Below are positions 15,052 to 21,313 of a stretch of 21,313 nucleotides of DNA, piece after piece. Each line of letters starts with the position of its first letter. The first letter of the stretch is position 1. The position numbers were made by a program, and so were the translations under genes. Location of the stretch: assembly GCA_905193145.1 (NCBI GenBank), contig CAJJNP010000039.1:1-21313 (forward strand). The letters run 5' to 3'. This DNA comes from an uncultured Odoribacter sp. (GTDB lineage: Bacteria; Bacteroidota; Bacteroidia; Bacteroidales; Marinifilaceae). The notes below the pieces were generated by a model, which was not told where the DNA came from, made no database searches, and saw only the letters and a program-made list of their open reading frames with translations.

Positions 15052-16692
15052 ATGATTAAAAGATTAAGACAACAAATAACAAAGGCTACAACAGTAGGCT
15101 TTCTGTCGTTGGCAGCCATATTCACCGGCTGTAATGATGATTCGGTAGACGGCAGTCTGCAATTTTCAACAGACAACATGCTACTGAATGCAGCCGGAGA
15201 CACCATCACGGTAGATGTAACTGCCGGATCTGATTGGCACGCAGAAAGTATGGCAGAATGGTGCCGTGTAGCCAATGCCAGCGGCAAAGCAAATGACAAA
15301 TTAGTGATATATGTAGACCCGACAGACGATGTCTATGAACGTGGGACAGCTGTAAAAGTAAGCTGTGGAGACAATGTTGTCCGTCTTTCCATCCGTCAGG
15401 AACCCATGATATTTGAAATCGCTGATTCCAAAAAAACATTGGATTTCAGCAAAGGGGTTGCACACGACACACTACATATCAATACCAATATGAACTGGAA
15501 GGTGGAGATAGCAGACTCCACCGGCTGGCTGACCGTTCCGGACACCATAGGGCATGGAACCACTGCACTGGTATTTTCCACCACAGACAACAGCCAGGAA
15601 AAGGGACGTTCAACCACAGTACGCTTACGCTATGGGGTACGCTCTATCAAATTGACCGCTTCACAGGAAGGAGGTATCCGTGCTGACGGACATATCCAGA
15701 AACACTACGGCAATCTGGATATAGACAAAGGATTCAACATCATTTTTGTAGGGGATGGATTTATAGACAAAGATTTAATTGCCGAAACCGGAACTTTCGA
15801 CAAAGCAGTAAAGGAAGCTTACGAGTTCTTGTTTAACATCGAGCCATACAAGACTTACAAAGAATATTTCAATGTCTACTCCATTGCCTGTGAATCGGAA
15901 GACCGGGGAGCCAACACTGCTACTGGAGAAGGAAGCGATACAATAAAAATAACGGCCTTCAGCTCCACCTATCTGAAAGACAACGGAATTTTAGGATCCA
16001 ATAACCTTGCTTTCGGCTATGCAAGCAAAATACTCGGAATGACCGATGAGATTATGGACAACCAGACAGTGGTCGTTGTATTGGTAAACGATGAACGTTA
16101 TGGCGGTAAAACCTATTGGTATTCTTCCGGTAAAGCCATCAGTTATGTCCCGTTAAACCGCGACACCCAATTACCCGGCGGCTTTACCAACATCTTCCTG
16201 CACGAAGTGGGCGGACATGCCATTGGCAAACTGGCAGATGAATGGAGTACTCCTGGTAATTATCTGACACCGGAAATCAAAACGGAAATCCAAAAAACGT
16301 TCAATAAAAACCTTTATTATTCCAACTTGGCATTCCCTGGTGTATTAGGATATCCGGCATTCGCATGGGGACCAACATTCAACCGACCAGCTTATTCTGC
16401 CGTATTGGGAACATTTGACGGAGGTGCCGGCTATCTGAGCCAAACAGGTGCATTTGTATGCCATAGTGAAGAAAAAAGCTGTATGATCAACCATATCCCC
16501 TATTTCAGTGTTATGTGCCGATACGGCATTGTACAATGGGTATTATTCAAACTGAAAGTTTATCAATACAATGCAAGCGGACAAAAAGAATTACAAACTC
16601 ACTTCTTTGAGCACGACACTTTTACAGTTCCGGAAGACGTAACAGTTTCAGAGCGAACCCACCTTCCAATACCGGACTGGAATGAAGAATAA
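15052..16692 (+). CDS. BACON-M64 metallopeptidase lipoprotein (IgA-peptidase family)
   Basis: This 546-residue lipoprotein has lipidated Cys27 in IFTGCNDDS; the acidic residues after it suggest surface display. Two BACON-type beta domains follow (about 35-117, ending VRLSIRQE; about 120-207, ending IKLTASQEG). BACON modules are thought to bind carbohydrate or mucin, or to act as spacers. The catalytic M64 domain (about 218-500) starts at DKGFNIIFVGDGFIDKD. The zinc site reads HEVGGHAIGKLADEW (384-398), giving His384, Glu385, His389 and the downstream Asp396/Glu397. Founding M64 members cleave IgA, but Bacteroidales homologues vary, so the target is unknown. It is the last gene of the operon; a hairpin terminator follows 17 bp after its stop. 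Confidence 0.92.
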   Translation: MIKRLRQQITKATTVGFLSLAAIFTGCNDDSVDGSLQFSTDNMLLNAAGDTITVDVTAGSDWHAESMAEWCRVANASGKANDKLVIYVDPTDDVYERGTAVKVSCGDNVVRLSIRQEPMIFEIADSKKTLDFSKGVAHDTLHINTNMNWKVEIADSTGWLTVPDTIGHGTTALVFSTTDNSQEKGRSTTVRLRYGVRSIKLTASQEGGIRADGHIQKHYGNLDIDKGFNIIFVGDGFIDKDLIAETGTFDKAVKEAYEFLFNIEPYKTYKEYFNVYSIACESEDRGANTATGEGSDTIKITAFSSTYLKDNGILGSNNLAFGYASKILGMTDEIMDNQTVVVVLVNDERYGGKTYWYSSGKAISYVPLNRDTQLPGGFTNIFLHEVGGHAIGKLADEWSTPGNYLTPEIKTEIQKTFNKNLYYSNLAFPGVLGYPAFAWGPTFNRPAYSAVLGTFDGGAGYLSQTGAFVCHSEEKSCMINHIPYFSVMCRYGIVQWVLFKLKVYQYNASGQKELQTHFFEHDTFTVPEDVTVSERTHLPIPDWNEE

Positions 16693-16708
16693 ACCTAAAA
16701 AACAAGTG

Positions 16709-16746
16709 AAAATATCCTGTCTGCATTTAGGGCAGGATATTTTTTT
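16709..16746. terminator. Terminator shared with the end of the ECF sigma gene
   Basis: An 11-bp stem (16709-16719 with 16733-16743, core ATATCCTG/CAGGATAT) is followed on the plus strand by a run of T ending at 16746. It would stop the seven-gene operon. The minus-strand sigma gene reads through the same hairpin: its last codons (HEKNILP) and stop codon are inside it. On the minus strand the A-rich left flank gives a T-rich tail, so it can serve both convergent transcripts. Confidence 0.8.
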
Positions 16747-17296
16747 CATGAAGAAATAGCAATAAAATAAAACTACCCAATCGCTCTCTCAAACGATTAT
16801 AAGCATTCTTTTTATGAGTCTTTATCGTCAGGACAGATAATTCCAATTGCTCTGCAATCTCCTGATTTGATTTTCCTTCAAGAGCTAAAAGCAACACTTC
16901 CCTTTCCCGTCCCGGGAGTTTGTCAATAGCAATGTACAATTCACGGTATATCTCCTCCTTCTGCACAGAATCATCTTCCAAAGTCTGTTCATAAGTCAAA
17001 TATTCCGTATATTTATCCTCCACTAACTGATGTTTTTGGATATCTGCACACCGATGTAGAACAGAGTCATACAAATAGGCTCTTAATCCTATAAAAGAAT
17101 TATATGTTTTGGGACTTTCCCATACAGCTATAAATAACTCCTGTACAATATCTTCTGCTATTTTACGGTCTTTTACATGACGCTCTGCAAAAAGTACAAG
17201 GTAACTATAAAACTGCTGAAAAAGCTGATAGTATGCCTCCTCCTTTTTGTGATTGAAAGATTCTAAAAATTCCTCTTGCTTAAGCATCATCGACAC
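16727..17296 (-). CDS. ECF-type RNA polymerase sigma factor
   Basis: This 189-residue sigma-70 family protein of the extracytoplasmic-function class has region 2 at about 21-88 (including DRKIAEDIVQELFIAVWE, 43-60) and region 4 at about 112-172. The helix-turn-helix is GKSNQEIAEQLELSVLTIKT (141-160). There is no region 1.1 or 3. It ends in a hydrophobic tail (FILLLFLHEKNILP). The start may be Met1, Met3 or Met4. It is convergent with the FecR-SusC operon, with stop codons about 34 bp apart. As the only sigma gene beside a FecR gene that lacks its usual upstream sigma gene, it is the best candidate partner of that FecR. This pairing is inferred. Confidence 0.92.
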   Translation of the reverse strand: MSMMLKQEEFLESFNHKKEEAYYQLFQQFYSYLVLFAERHVKDRKIAEDIVQELFIAVWESPKTYNSFIGLRAYLYDSVLHRCADIQKHQLVEDKYTEYLTYEQTLEDDSVQKEEIYRELYIAIDKLPGREREVLLLALEGKSNQEIAEQLELSVLTIKTHKKNAYNRLRERLGSFILLLFLHEKNILP

Positions 17297-17310
17297 ATTA
17301 TTTAGGCAAA

Positions 17311-17318
17311 CAAAGTAA
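17311..17318 (-). promoter_or_regulatory. Weak -7-like element for the ECF sigma gene
   Basis: On the minus strand this reads TTACTTTG, seven of eight positions of TAnnTTTG, 15 bp upstream of the start at 17296. A TTTG lies 22 bp further upstream (17341-17344), slightly more than the usual spacing. The 70 bp between this gene and the Ogt gene show no terminator, so read-through is also possible. Confidence 0.3.
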
Positions 17319-17366
17319 ACAAATTAATCACAAAAAACATCAAATAAAACTCACATTAACAAAATA

Positions 17367-17849
17367 TCACTCAAATCCGCATACCCCTTCTATCTGTAAC
17401 AAGCAACGCTTTATATCCACACCACCGGAATAACCAGTCAATTTACCACCAACACCCACCACTCGATGACATGGAATAAAAATAGGCAACGGATTGCATC
17501 CATTGGCCCGACCAACAGCACGCGCTGCCCATGGATTGCCGACAAGACAAGCTTCTTCACCATAAGTAATGGTTTCTCCATAGGGGATAGTAGAAAGAAT
17601 TTTCCACACTTTCAATTGAAACGCTGTACCCAAGGGCTGCAATGGTAAATCAAACTGCTTCAATTGGCGGGCAAAATATGCCTCTAACTGAAGATGGGCT
17701 TCTTTTAACAAAGGAGTTTCTTCTGTCAACATTTCGGACGATACGCTAGTAAGGTTGTCACCTAACCACAAATGTGTCAGGTATCCATTCCGTTCCTCCA
17801 GAATATAACGCCCAATCGGTCCTTCATAAAAACAAGCATTCATTCCCAT
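17367..17849 (-). CDS. ogt: Methylated-DNA--protein-cysteine methyltransferase (Ogt type)
   Basis: This 160-residue suicide repair protein transfers alkyl groups from O6-alkylguanine or O4-alkylthymine to its own cysteine. The active site IPCHRV (125-130) has acceptor Cys127. The surrounding family pattern is complete: FQLKVWKILSTIPYGETITY (77-96), ARAVGRANGCNP (109-120), GGKLTGYSGGVDIKRCLLQIEG (134-155 region). Length fits stand-alone Ogt enzymes without an Ada domain. The start is Met1 (17849) or Met3 (17843). A -7 box lies 40 bp upstream in the shared divergent intergenic region. It is unrelated in function to the neighbouring sigma gene. Confidence 0.93.
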   Translation of the reverse strand: MGMNACFYEGPIGRYILEERNGYLTHLWLGDNLTSVSSEMLTEETPLLKEAHLQLEAYFARQLKQFDLPLQPLGTAFQLKVWKILSTIPYGETITYGEEACLVGNPWAARAVGRANGCNPLPIFIPCHRVVGVGGKLTGYSGGVDIKRCLLQIEGVCGFE

Positions 17850-17888
17850 CTACAAACAATTGAATTATTCACGTACAAAGAATACCTA

Positions 17889-17896
17889 CAAAGATA
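17889..17896 (-). promoter_or_regulatory. -7 element of the Ogt gene
   Basis: On the minus strand this reads TATCTTTG, a full match to TAnnTTTG, 40 bp upstream of the Ogt start. No -33 TTTG is visible at the right distance. Confidence 0.5.
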
Positions 17897-17950
17897 AAAA
17901 TATACACATACTTTTTCATGTTTTTATATAGAAAATTCAAAAGCGGTTTC

Positions 17951-17958
17951 TATCTTTG
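17951..17958 (+). promoter_or_regulatory. -7 element of the exported flavin reductase gene
   Basis: TATCTTTG matches TAnnTTTG exactly and ends 23 bp before the ATG at 17982. It is the same sequence as the divergent Ogt -7 box 55 bp away. No TTTG is present near 17928. Confidence 0.55.
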
Positions 17959-17981
17959 CTAGAAACAAAATCAATATCAGT

Positions 17982-19166
17982 ATGAAACAACTATTACTAT
18001 TTCTACTATTACTTCCCGGACTACTGCATGCACAAGTAGACCCCAAATACATGGAAGGAGCTGTACCCCTTGAAAACGGGAAGGTGGTATTCAGCAAATC
18101 ATTTAAAGCAGCCGGTATGACACAGGATGCCATATTCAGCAAATTAATTTATTGGGCAGGAAATCGCTTTGTGCCCGTAGAGAAAGATGCTATGCAAAGT
18201 CGTGTACTATACTCTGATCCAAACTCAGGACAAATCGCATGCCTCGGACAAGAATATTTAGTATTCACGGATAAAGCCCTGGCTCTTGATCGTGCAACCA
18301 TCAACTACCAGCTGGCCATTGAATGTCAAGCCGGCTCGTATCAAATGAAAATTTCTGCAATACGCTATCTATACAGCAATGGTGATAAAAAAGAAATCAT
18401 TCCTGCAGAAGAACAGATTACCGATGAATATACATTCACCAAGAAAAAAGACAAACTCATCAAAGCAACAGGAAAATTCCGTATACACACAATAGACCTG
18501 GTAAACCAATTGTATGCCGATGCAGAAAAAGCTGTAGGAGCACCTCAAACAACGACACAGGCTGTCGCACAAAACAATGAAAGACAAAATGTACCACAGA
18601 CAGCTACCCCACAAACAGCTACCATAGCAACAGCTATCAATACAGAATCCGACAACTCCTCTTTAAACGGATACAGACAAATTGCTCCAGACAAAATTCC
18701 GGGTAATATCTATAAAATGCTTTCTGAGAACTGGATGTTAATCACAGCAGGAAATGATGCCGGATTTAACATGATGACAGCCAGTTGGGGTGGTTTAGGA
18801 CATTTATACAACAAACCGGTAGCCTTTTGCTTTATCAATCCCACTCGCCATACTATCAAATATATGGACAACAGTGATACCTATACATTGAGTTTCTATA
18901 CAGAGACTTATCGTGATGTTTTAAATTACTGCGGTAGCCATAGTGGTAAGGATACTGATAAAGTGGCTGGTTCAGGCCTGACACCTCTAACAACCCCAAC
19001 GGGAAGCAAGGCTTTTTCAGAAGCATGGATGATTATCGAATGTAAAAAAATGGTAGCACAACCATTCAATCCTGAGGCAATCTTCAATCCGGAAGCAAAG
19101 GATAAATGGGGAAAAGCCCCTCATAAAATGTTTATCGGCGAAATAATAAATGTTTGGGTGAAATAA
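17982..19166 (+). CDS. Exported DUF4468-flavin reductase fusion protein
   Basis: This 394-residue protein has a signal peptide (1-17, LLLFLLLLPGLLHAQ). The N-terminal domain (about 20-175) resembles the Bacteroidales DUF4468 family of TBP-like fold (NGKVVFSKSFKAAGMTQDAI). A Thr/Gln/Ala-rich linker (about 185-226) follows. The C-terminal domain (about 230-394) is of the FMN-binding split-barrel flavin reductase type. Landmarks are ENWMLITAG (249-257), FNMMTASWGGLGHLYNKPVA (262-281), NPTRHTIKYM (286-295) and CGSHSGKDTDKVAGSGLTPL (317-336). Such enzymes normally work in the cytoplasm, so an exported version implies flavin chemistry or FMN binding in the envelope. It has its own promoter and a strong terminator, so it is a single-gene transcript. 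Function uncertain. Confidence 0.85.
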   Translation: MKQLLLFLLLLPGLLHAQVDPKYMEGAVPLENGKVVFSKSFKAAGMTQDAIFSKLIYWAGNRFVPVEKDAMQSRVLYSDPNSGQIACLGQEYLVFTDKALALDRATINYQLAIECQAGSYQMKISAIRYLYSNGDKKEIIPAEEQITDEYTFTKKKDKLIKATGKFRIHTIDLVNQLYADAEKAVGAPQTTTQAVAQNNERQNVPQTATPQTATIATAINTESDNSSLNGYRQIAPDKIPGNIYKMLSENWMLITAGNDAGFNMMTASWGGLGHLYNKPVAFCFINPTRHTIKYMDNSDTYTLSFYTETYRDVLNYCGSHSGKDTDKVAGSGLTPLTTPTGSKAFSEAWMIIECKKMVAQPFNPEAIFNPEAKDKWGKAPHKMFIGEIINVWVK

Positions 19167-19216
19167 TGAATAAGAAAGGTTGGCTTAAAGAAAAAAGCCA
19201 ACCTTTCTTATTCATT
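19165..19216. terminator. Bidirectional terminator with a perfect 22-bp stem
   Basis: The arms 19165-19186 and 19195-19216 are perfect reverse complements around an 8-nt A-rich loop. The inner stem is GC-containing (AAAGGTTGGCTT) and the outer stem is A-rich on the left and T-rich on the right. The stem starts inside the flavin reductase stop codon and ends 2 bp from the RsmG stop, so it can terminate both convergent genes. Confidence 0.9.
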
Positions 19217-19218
19217 CC

Positions 19219-19860
19219 TTATAGCACTAAGTGTATCACCTTTTTGGTTTCAAAAAATTCCTCATGAAAGAAATCCGGAATATTATAAACCGTTGTACGT
19301 CCGGCAAAAGGTTTTAATTCCTCCTCAAAATCACCTCCTTTTAAATAAAGCACTCCATTCGACAAAATATTACGAGATTCTTTAGACGTCTTGTCTTTTA
19401 CCCAACTGACAAATGCAGGGAAAGCCGTCACAGCACGACTTACAATAAAATCCTGCTTTTCTTTGACAGTTTCAACTCGAGTCTGCCGCGCCATAACATT
19501 CTGTAAGCCCAGGGAATCACGAACACCTTCAACAACTTTTATTTTCTTGCCAATCGAATCTACCAAAAGGAAATTACAATCCGGAAACATAATCGCCAAT
19601 GGGATACCTGGAAAACCTCCGCCTGTTCCCACATCCATAATACGAGTGCCCGGCACAAACTGAATCACTTTAGCTATTGCCAAAGAGTGTAGCACATGAT
19701 GTACCCAGAATGCATCCATATCTTTTCTGGATATCACATTAATTTTTTCGTTCCATTCGCGATACAAACCTTCCAATCGAGCCAATCTTTCCAATTGCTC
19801 AGGGGTCAAATCAGGGAAATAAGATTGTATAAGTTGCACAGAATCCATCATTGCTATCAT
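19219..19860 (-). CDS. rsmG: 16S rRNA (guanine527-N7)-methyltransferase RsmG
   Basis: This 213-residue cytoplasmic methyltransferase modifies G527 of 16S rRNA using S-adenosylmethionine; its loss gives low-level streptomycin resistance in other bacteria. Family features are WNEKINVISRK (36-46), HHVLHSLA (54-61), the SAM-binding motif IMDVGTGGGFPGIPLA (74-89) and FIVSRAVTAFP (138-148). The length is close to the usual 205-240 residues. Its ATG overlaps the upstream gene's TGA (ATGA, 19857-19860), which supports this start and translational coupling; Met4 or Met5 remain possible. It converges on the flavin reductase gene at a shared terminator. Confidence 0.96.
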   Translation of the reverse strand: MIAMMDSVQLIQSYFPDLTPEQLERLARLEGLYREWNEKINVISRKDMDAFWVHHVLHSLAIAKVIQFVPGTRIMDVGTGGGFPGIPLAIMFPDCNFLLVDSIGKKIKVVEGVRDSLGLQNVMARQTRVETVKEKQDFIVSRAVTAFPAFVSWVKDKTSKESRNILSNGVLYLKGGDFEEELKPFAGRTTVYNIPDFFHEEFFETKKVIHLVL

Positions 19861-20870
19861 TTATGGTTCGTAAAATCTCTATTATATAATGGTAAAACAA
19901 TCACACAAATAACACCGACAATAATATAAAGAAGGGTCATAGAACTATGTGTAAGCAATGCAAAAATCTTTGCCATTTCCTGCATTTCAGGAGTATGAGG
20001 CAGATAAATCAACAAAGATGCTATCACCATAAAATGCCAGGCACCCACCCCACCCTGTACCGGAGCGACCATACCATAACTTCCCAGTACAAAACAAGTA
20101 AGTGCTACCAACATTCCCAAATGAGAAGAAAACTCAAAACAGAAAAAGCAAACGTAAAACATTAAAAAATACATTAGCCAAATGAAGAGCGAATGAAAAA
20201 TAAAAAGTCCTTTATTGGGAACATCTTTTACTGCAAGCAATCCATCCTTTAAACCGGATAGAAAAATGCGAATACGTCCTTGTATGCGTTTTTTCAAGAA
20301 AAATTTCCAAAGCAGCAATAGCATTACCCCCAATAGACAAACAACCAGCACCATCCACGAAGAATGGAATAAATGCACCACATTAGCTTTAATTTCTGGA
20401 TTATTATTCAAGAAAATGCCAACTTGCTTAAATTGAGTAACGACAACTACTAATGTCAATGCAAGCAATATCAACATATCTATCACACGTTCTGTCACTA
20501 CCGTGCCCAACAAATTGGAGAAAGGCACCTTTTCATATTTGTTGACAACCCCACAACGAGTAAATTCGCCCATACGGGGAATTGCAAGATTTGCGAAATA
20601 ACCAATCATGACTCCCATAAAACTATTCCAAAAACGAATTTTATAGCCCATAGAAGCAGTCAATAACTGCCAACGCAAAGCACGACTTATATGGCTTGCT
20701 ATCCCCATAATACAAGCAACTCCTACCCAGGTATAGTTAACATCTTCTTTCAGCACAGTCATCAATTCACTCCAATCCTGATCACGATAAACCAACCAGA
20801 AAAGAAATACAGAAACAGCCAAAAACAAGCAAAACTTAATTACATTTTTCAAAAAAGGACTCATAAACAA
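19857..20870 (-). CDS. Flippase-like UPF0104/LPG-synthase-TM family membrane protein
   Basis: This 337-residue inner-membrane protein has about eight hydrophobic helices. The family core is visible: SRALRWQLL (62-70), GYFANLAIPRMGEFTRCGVV (90-109) and VVTERVIDMLILLAL (124-138), with the later GVGAWHFMVIASLLIYLP segment (about 276-293). Proteins with this domain include the membrane part of lysyl-phosphatidylglycerol synthase and YbhN-like proteins and are thought to move lipids or lipid-linked intermediates. No soluble aminoacyl-transfer domain is present, so it is not MprF. It is the first gene of a two-gene unit with rsmG (4-bp overlap). The link to rRNA methylation is probably only co-expression. 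Confidence 0.88.
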   Translation of the reverse strand: MFMSPFLKNVIKFCLFLAVSVFLFWLVYRDQDWSELMTVLKEDVNYTWVGVACIMGIASHISRALRWQLLTASMGYKIRFWNSFMGVMIGYFANLAIPRMGEFTRCGVVNKYEKVPFSNLLGTVVTERVIDMLILLALTLVVVVTQFKQVGIFLNNNPEIKANVVHLFHSSWMVLVVCLLGVMLLLLWKFFLKKRIQGRIRIFLSGLKDGLLAVKDVPNKGLFIFHSLFIWLMYFLMFYVCFFCFEFSSHLGMLVALTCFVLGSYGMVAPVQGGVGAWHFMVIASLLIYLPHTPEMQEMAKIFALLTHSSMTLLYIIVGVICVIVLPLYNRDFTNHK

Positions 20871-20908
20871 TATGATGAAAATAAATGCCCAATAGTAAAT
20901 TGTGCGTG

Positions 20909-20916
20909 CAAATGTA
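20909..20916 (-). promoter_or_regulatory. -7 element of the flippase-like gene / rsmG unit
   Basis: On the minus strand this reads TACATTTG, a full match to TAnnTTTG, 38 bp upstream of the ATG at 20870. No TTTG is seen at -33. It is divergent from the rsmA promoter 42 bp away. Confidence 0.5.
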
Positions 20917-20958
20917 CAAAATAATGCTTATCTGCACGCTGTTTTCAGCGATTTTGTG

Positions 20959-20966
20959 TACTTTTG
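20959..20966 (+). promoter_or_regulatory. -7 element directly before rsmA
   Basis: TACTTTTG matches TAnnTTTG exactly and ends only 4 bp before the ATG at 20971. Since transcription normally starts several bases after this box, the RNA would begin at or within a few bases of the start codon. There is no clear -33 TTTG. Confidence 0.5.
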
Positions 20967-20970
20967 CAAC

Positions 20971-21313
20971 ATGAGTATTGTTAGAGCTAAAAAAAGTTTA
21001 GGTCAGCATTTTCTGCGCGACCAGAATATTGCACGTAAAATCACAGAAAGCCTGTTACCAATGACACATGAGGTATTGGAAATAGGACCGGGTATGGGTG
21101 TATTGACACGCCATTTATTGACGAATCCGGATTTTTCCGTGCATGCTATAGATATAGACAGAGAATCCATTGAGTATTTACATTCCGAACTGCCGGAACA
21201 TCGGGAACGTATTCTCTATGGCGATTTTCTAAAAATGGACATTACAGAACTTTATAAAGAACCGTTCTCCGTTATCGGAAACCTGCCATATAATATATCT
21301 TCACAAATCTTTT
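20971..21313 (+). CDS. rsmA: 16S rRNA dimethyladenosine transferase RsmA (KsgA), 5' part
   Basis: The first 114 codons are present; the gene runs off the window. The enzyme dimethylates A1518 and A1519 of 16S rRNA during small-subunit assembly. Visible family motifs are KKSLGQHFLRD (7-17), the SAM-binding VLEIGPGMGVLT (35-46), the acidic end of the next strand HAIDID (58-63), GDFLK (84-88) and the catalytic NLPYNISS (104-111). The KKSLGQHFL motif starts six residues after Met1, which fixes the start at 20971 even though there is almost no room for a leader or ribosome binding site after the promoter. Confidence 0.95.
   Translation, partial: MSIVRAKKSLGQHFLRDQNIARKITESLLPMTHEVLEIGPGMGVLTRHLLTNPDFSVHAIDIDRESIEYLHSELPEHRERILYGDFLKMDITELYKEPFSVIGNLPYNISSQIF

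Overview
The window looks like chromosomal DNA from a Bacteroides-type bacterium (order Bacteroidales). It holds a FecR/SusC/SusD operon, Bacteroidales lipoproteins and FISUMP, BACON and DUF4468-type proteins. Upstream regions carry TAnnTTTG -7 elements instead of TATAAT boxes. No tRNA, rRNA, CRISPR array, insertion sequence or phage gene was seen. All calls come from reading the sequence; no database search was run.

Left part (1-4545, all minus strand): a long PurF-like amidophosphoribosyltransferase paralogue, a PiT-family phosphate transporter with a large C-terminal cytoplasmic extension, and a small two-helix membrane protein. Just upstream of the transporter are four TGTAAC-like repeats spaced exactly 11 bp apart. 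They look like a Pho box and would tie the gene to phosphate starvation.

Control region (4546-5115): about 570 bp without a convincing gene. It contains a symmetric pair of divergent promoters around 4637 and an 11-bp-phased tandem repeat array (4887-4985) upstream of the next operon.

Central operon (5116-16692, plus strand, gaps of 6-26 bp): FecR-type anti-sigma factor, SusC-like TonB-dependent receptor with an STN signalling domain, SusD-like lipoprotein, an unrecognised 350-aa envelope protein, a FISUMP lipoprotein with a helical insertion, a two-domain thioredoxin-like protein, and a BACON-M64 metallopeptidase lipoprotein. An ECF sigma factor lies at the far end on the opposite strand (16727-17296), convergent with the operon. 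There are no glycoside hydrolases, so I infer a system for sensing, cutting, reducing and importing a proteinaceous substrate, with the signal passing SusC STN -> FecR -> ECF sigma factor.

Right part (17367-21313): an Ogt-type DNA repair methyltransferase, divergent from an exported DUF4468-flavin reductase fusion; then, on the minus strand, a flippase-like membrane protein translationally coupled to RsmG; then the start of RsmA (KsgA) on the plus strand, cut by the window end. RsmA has a promoter element only 4 bp before its start codon, suggesting a leaderless transcript.
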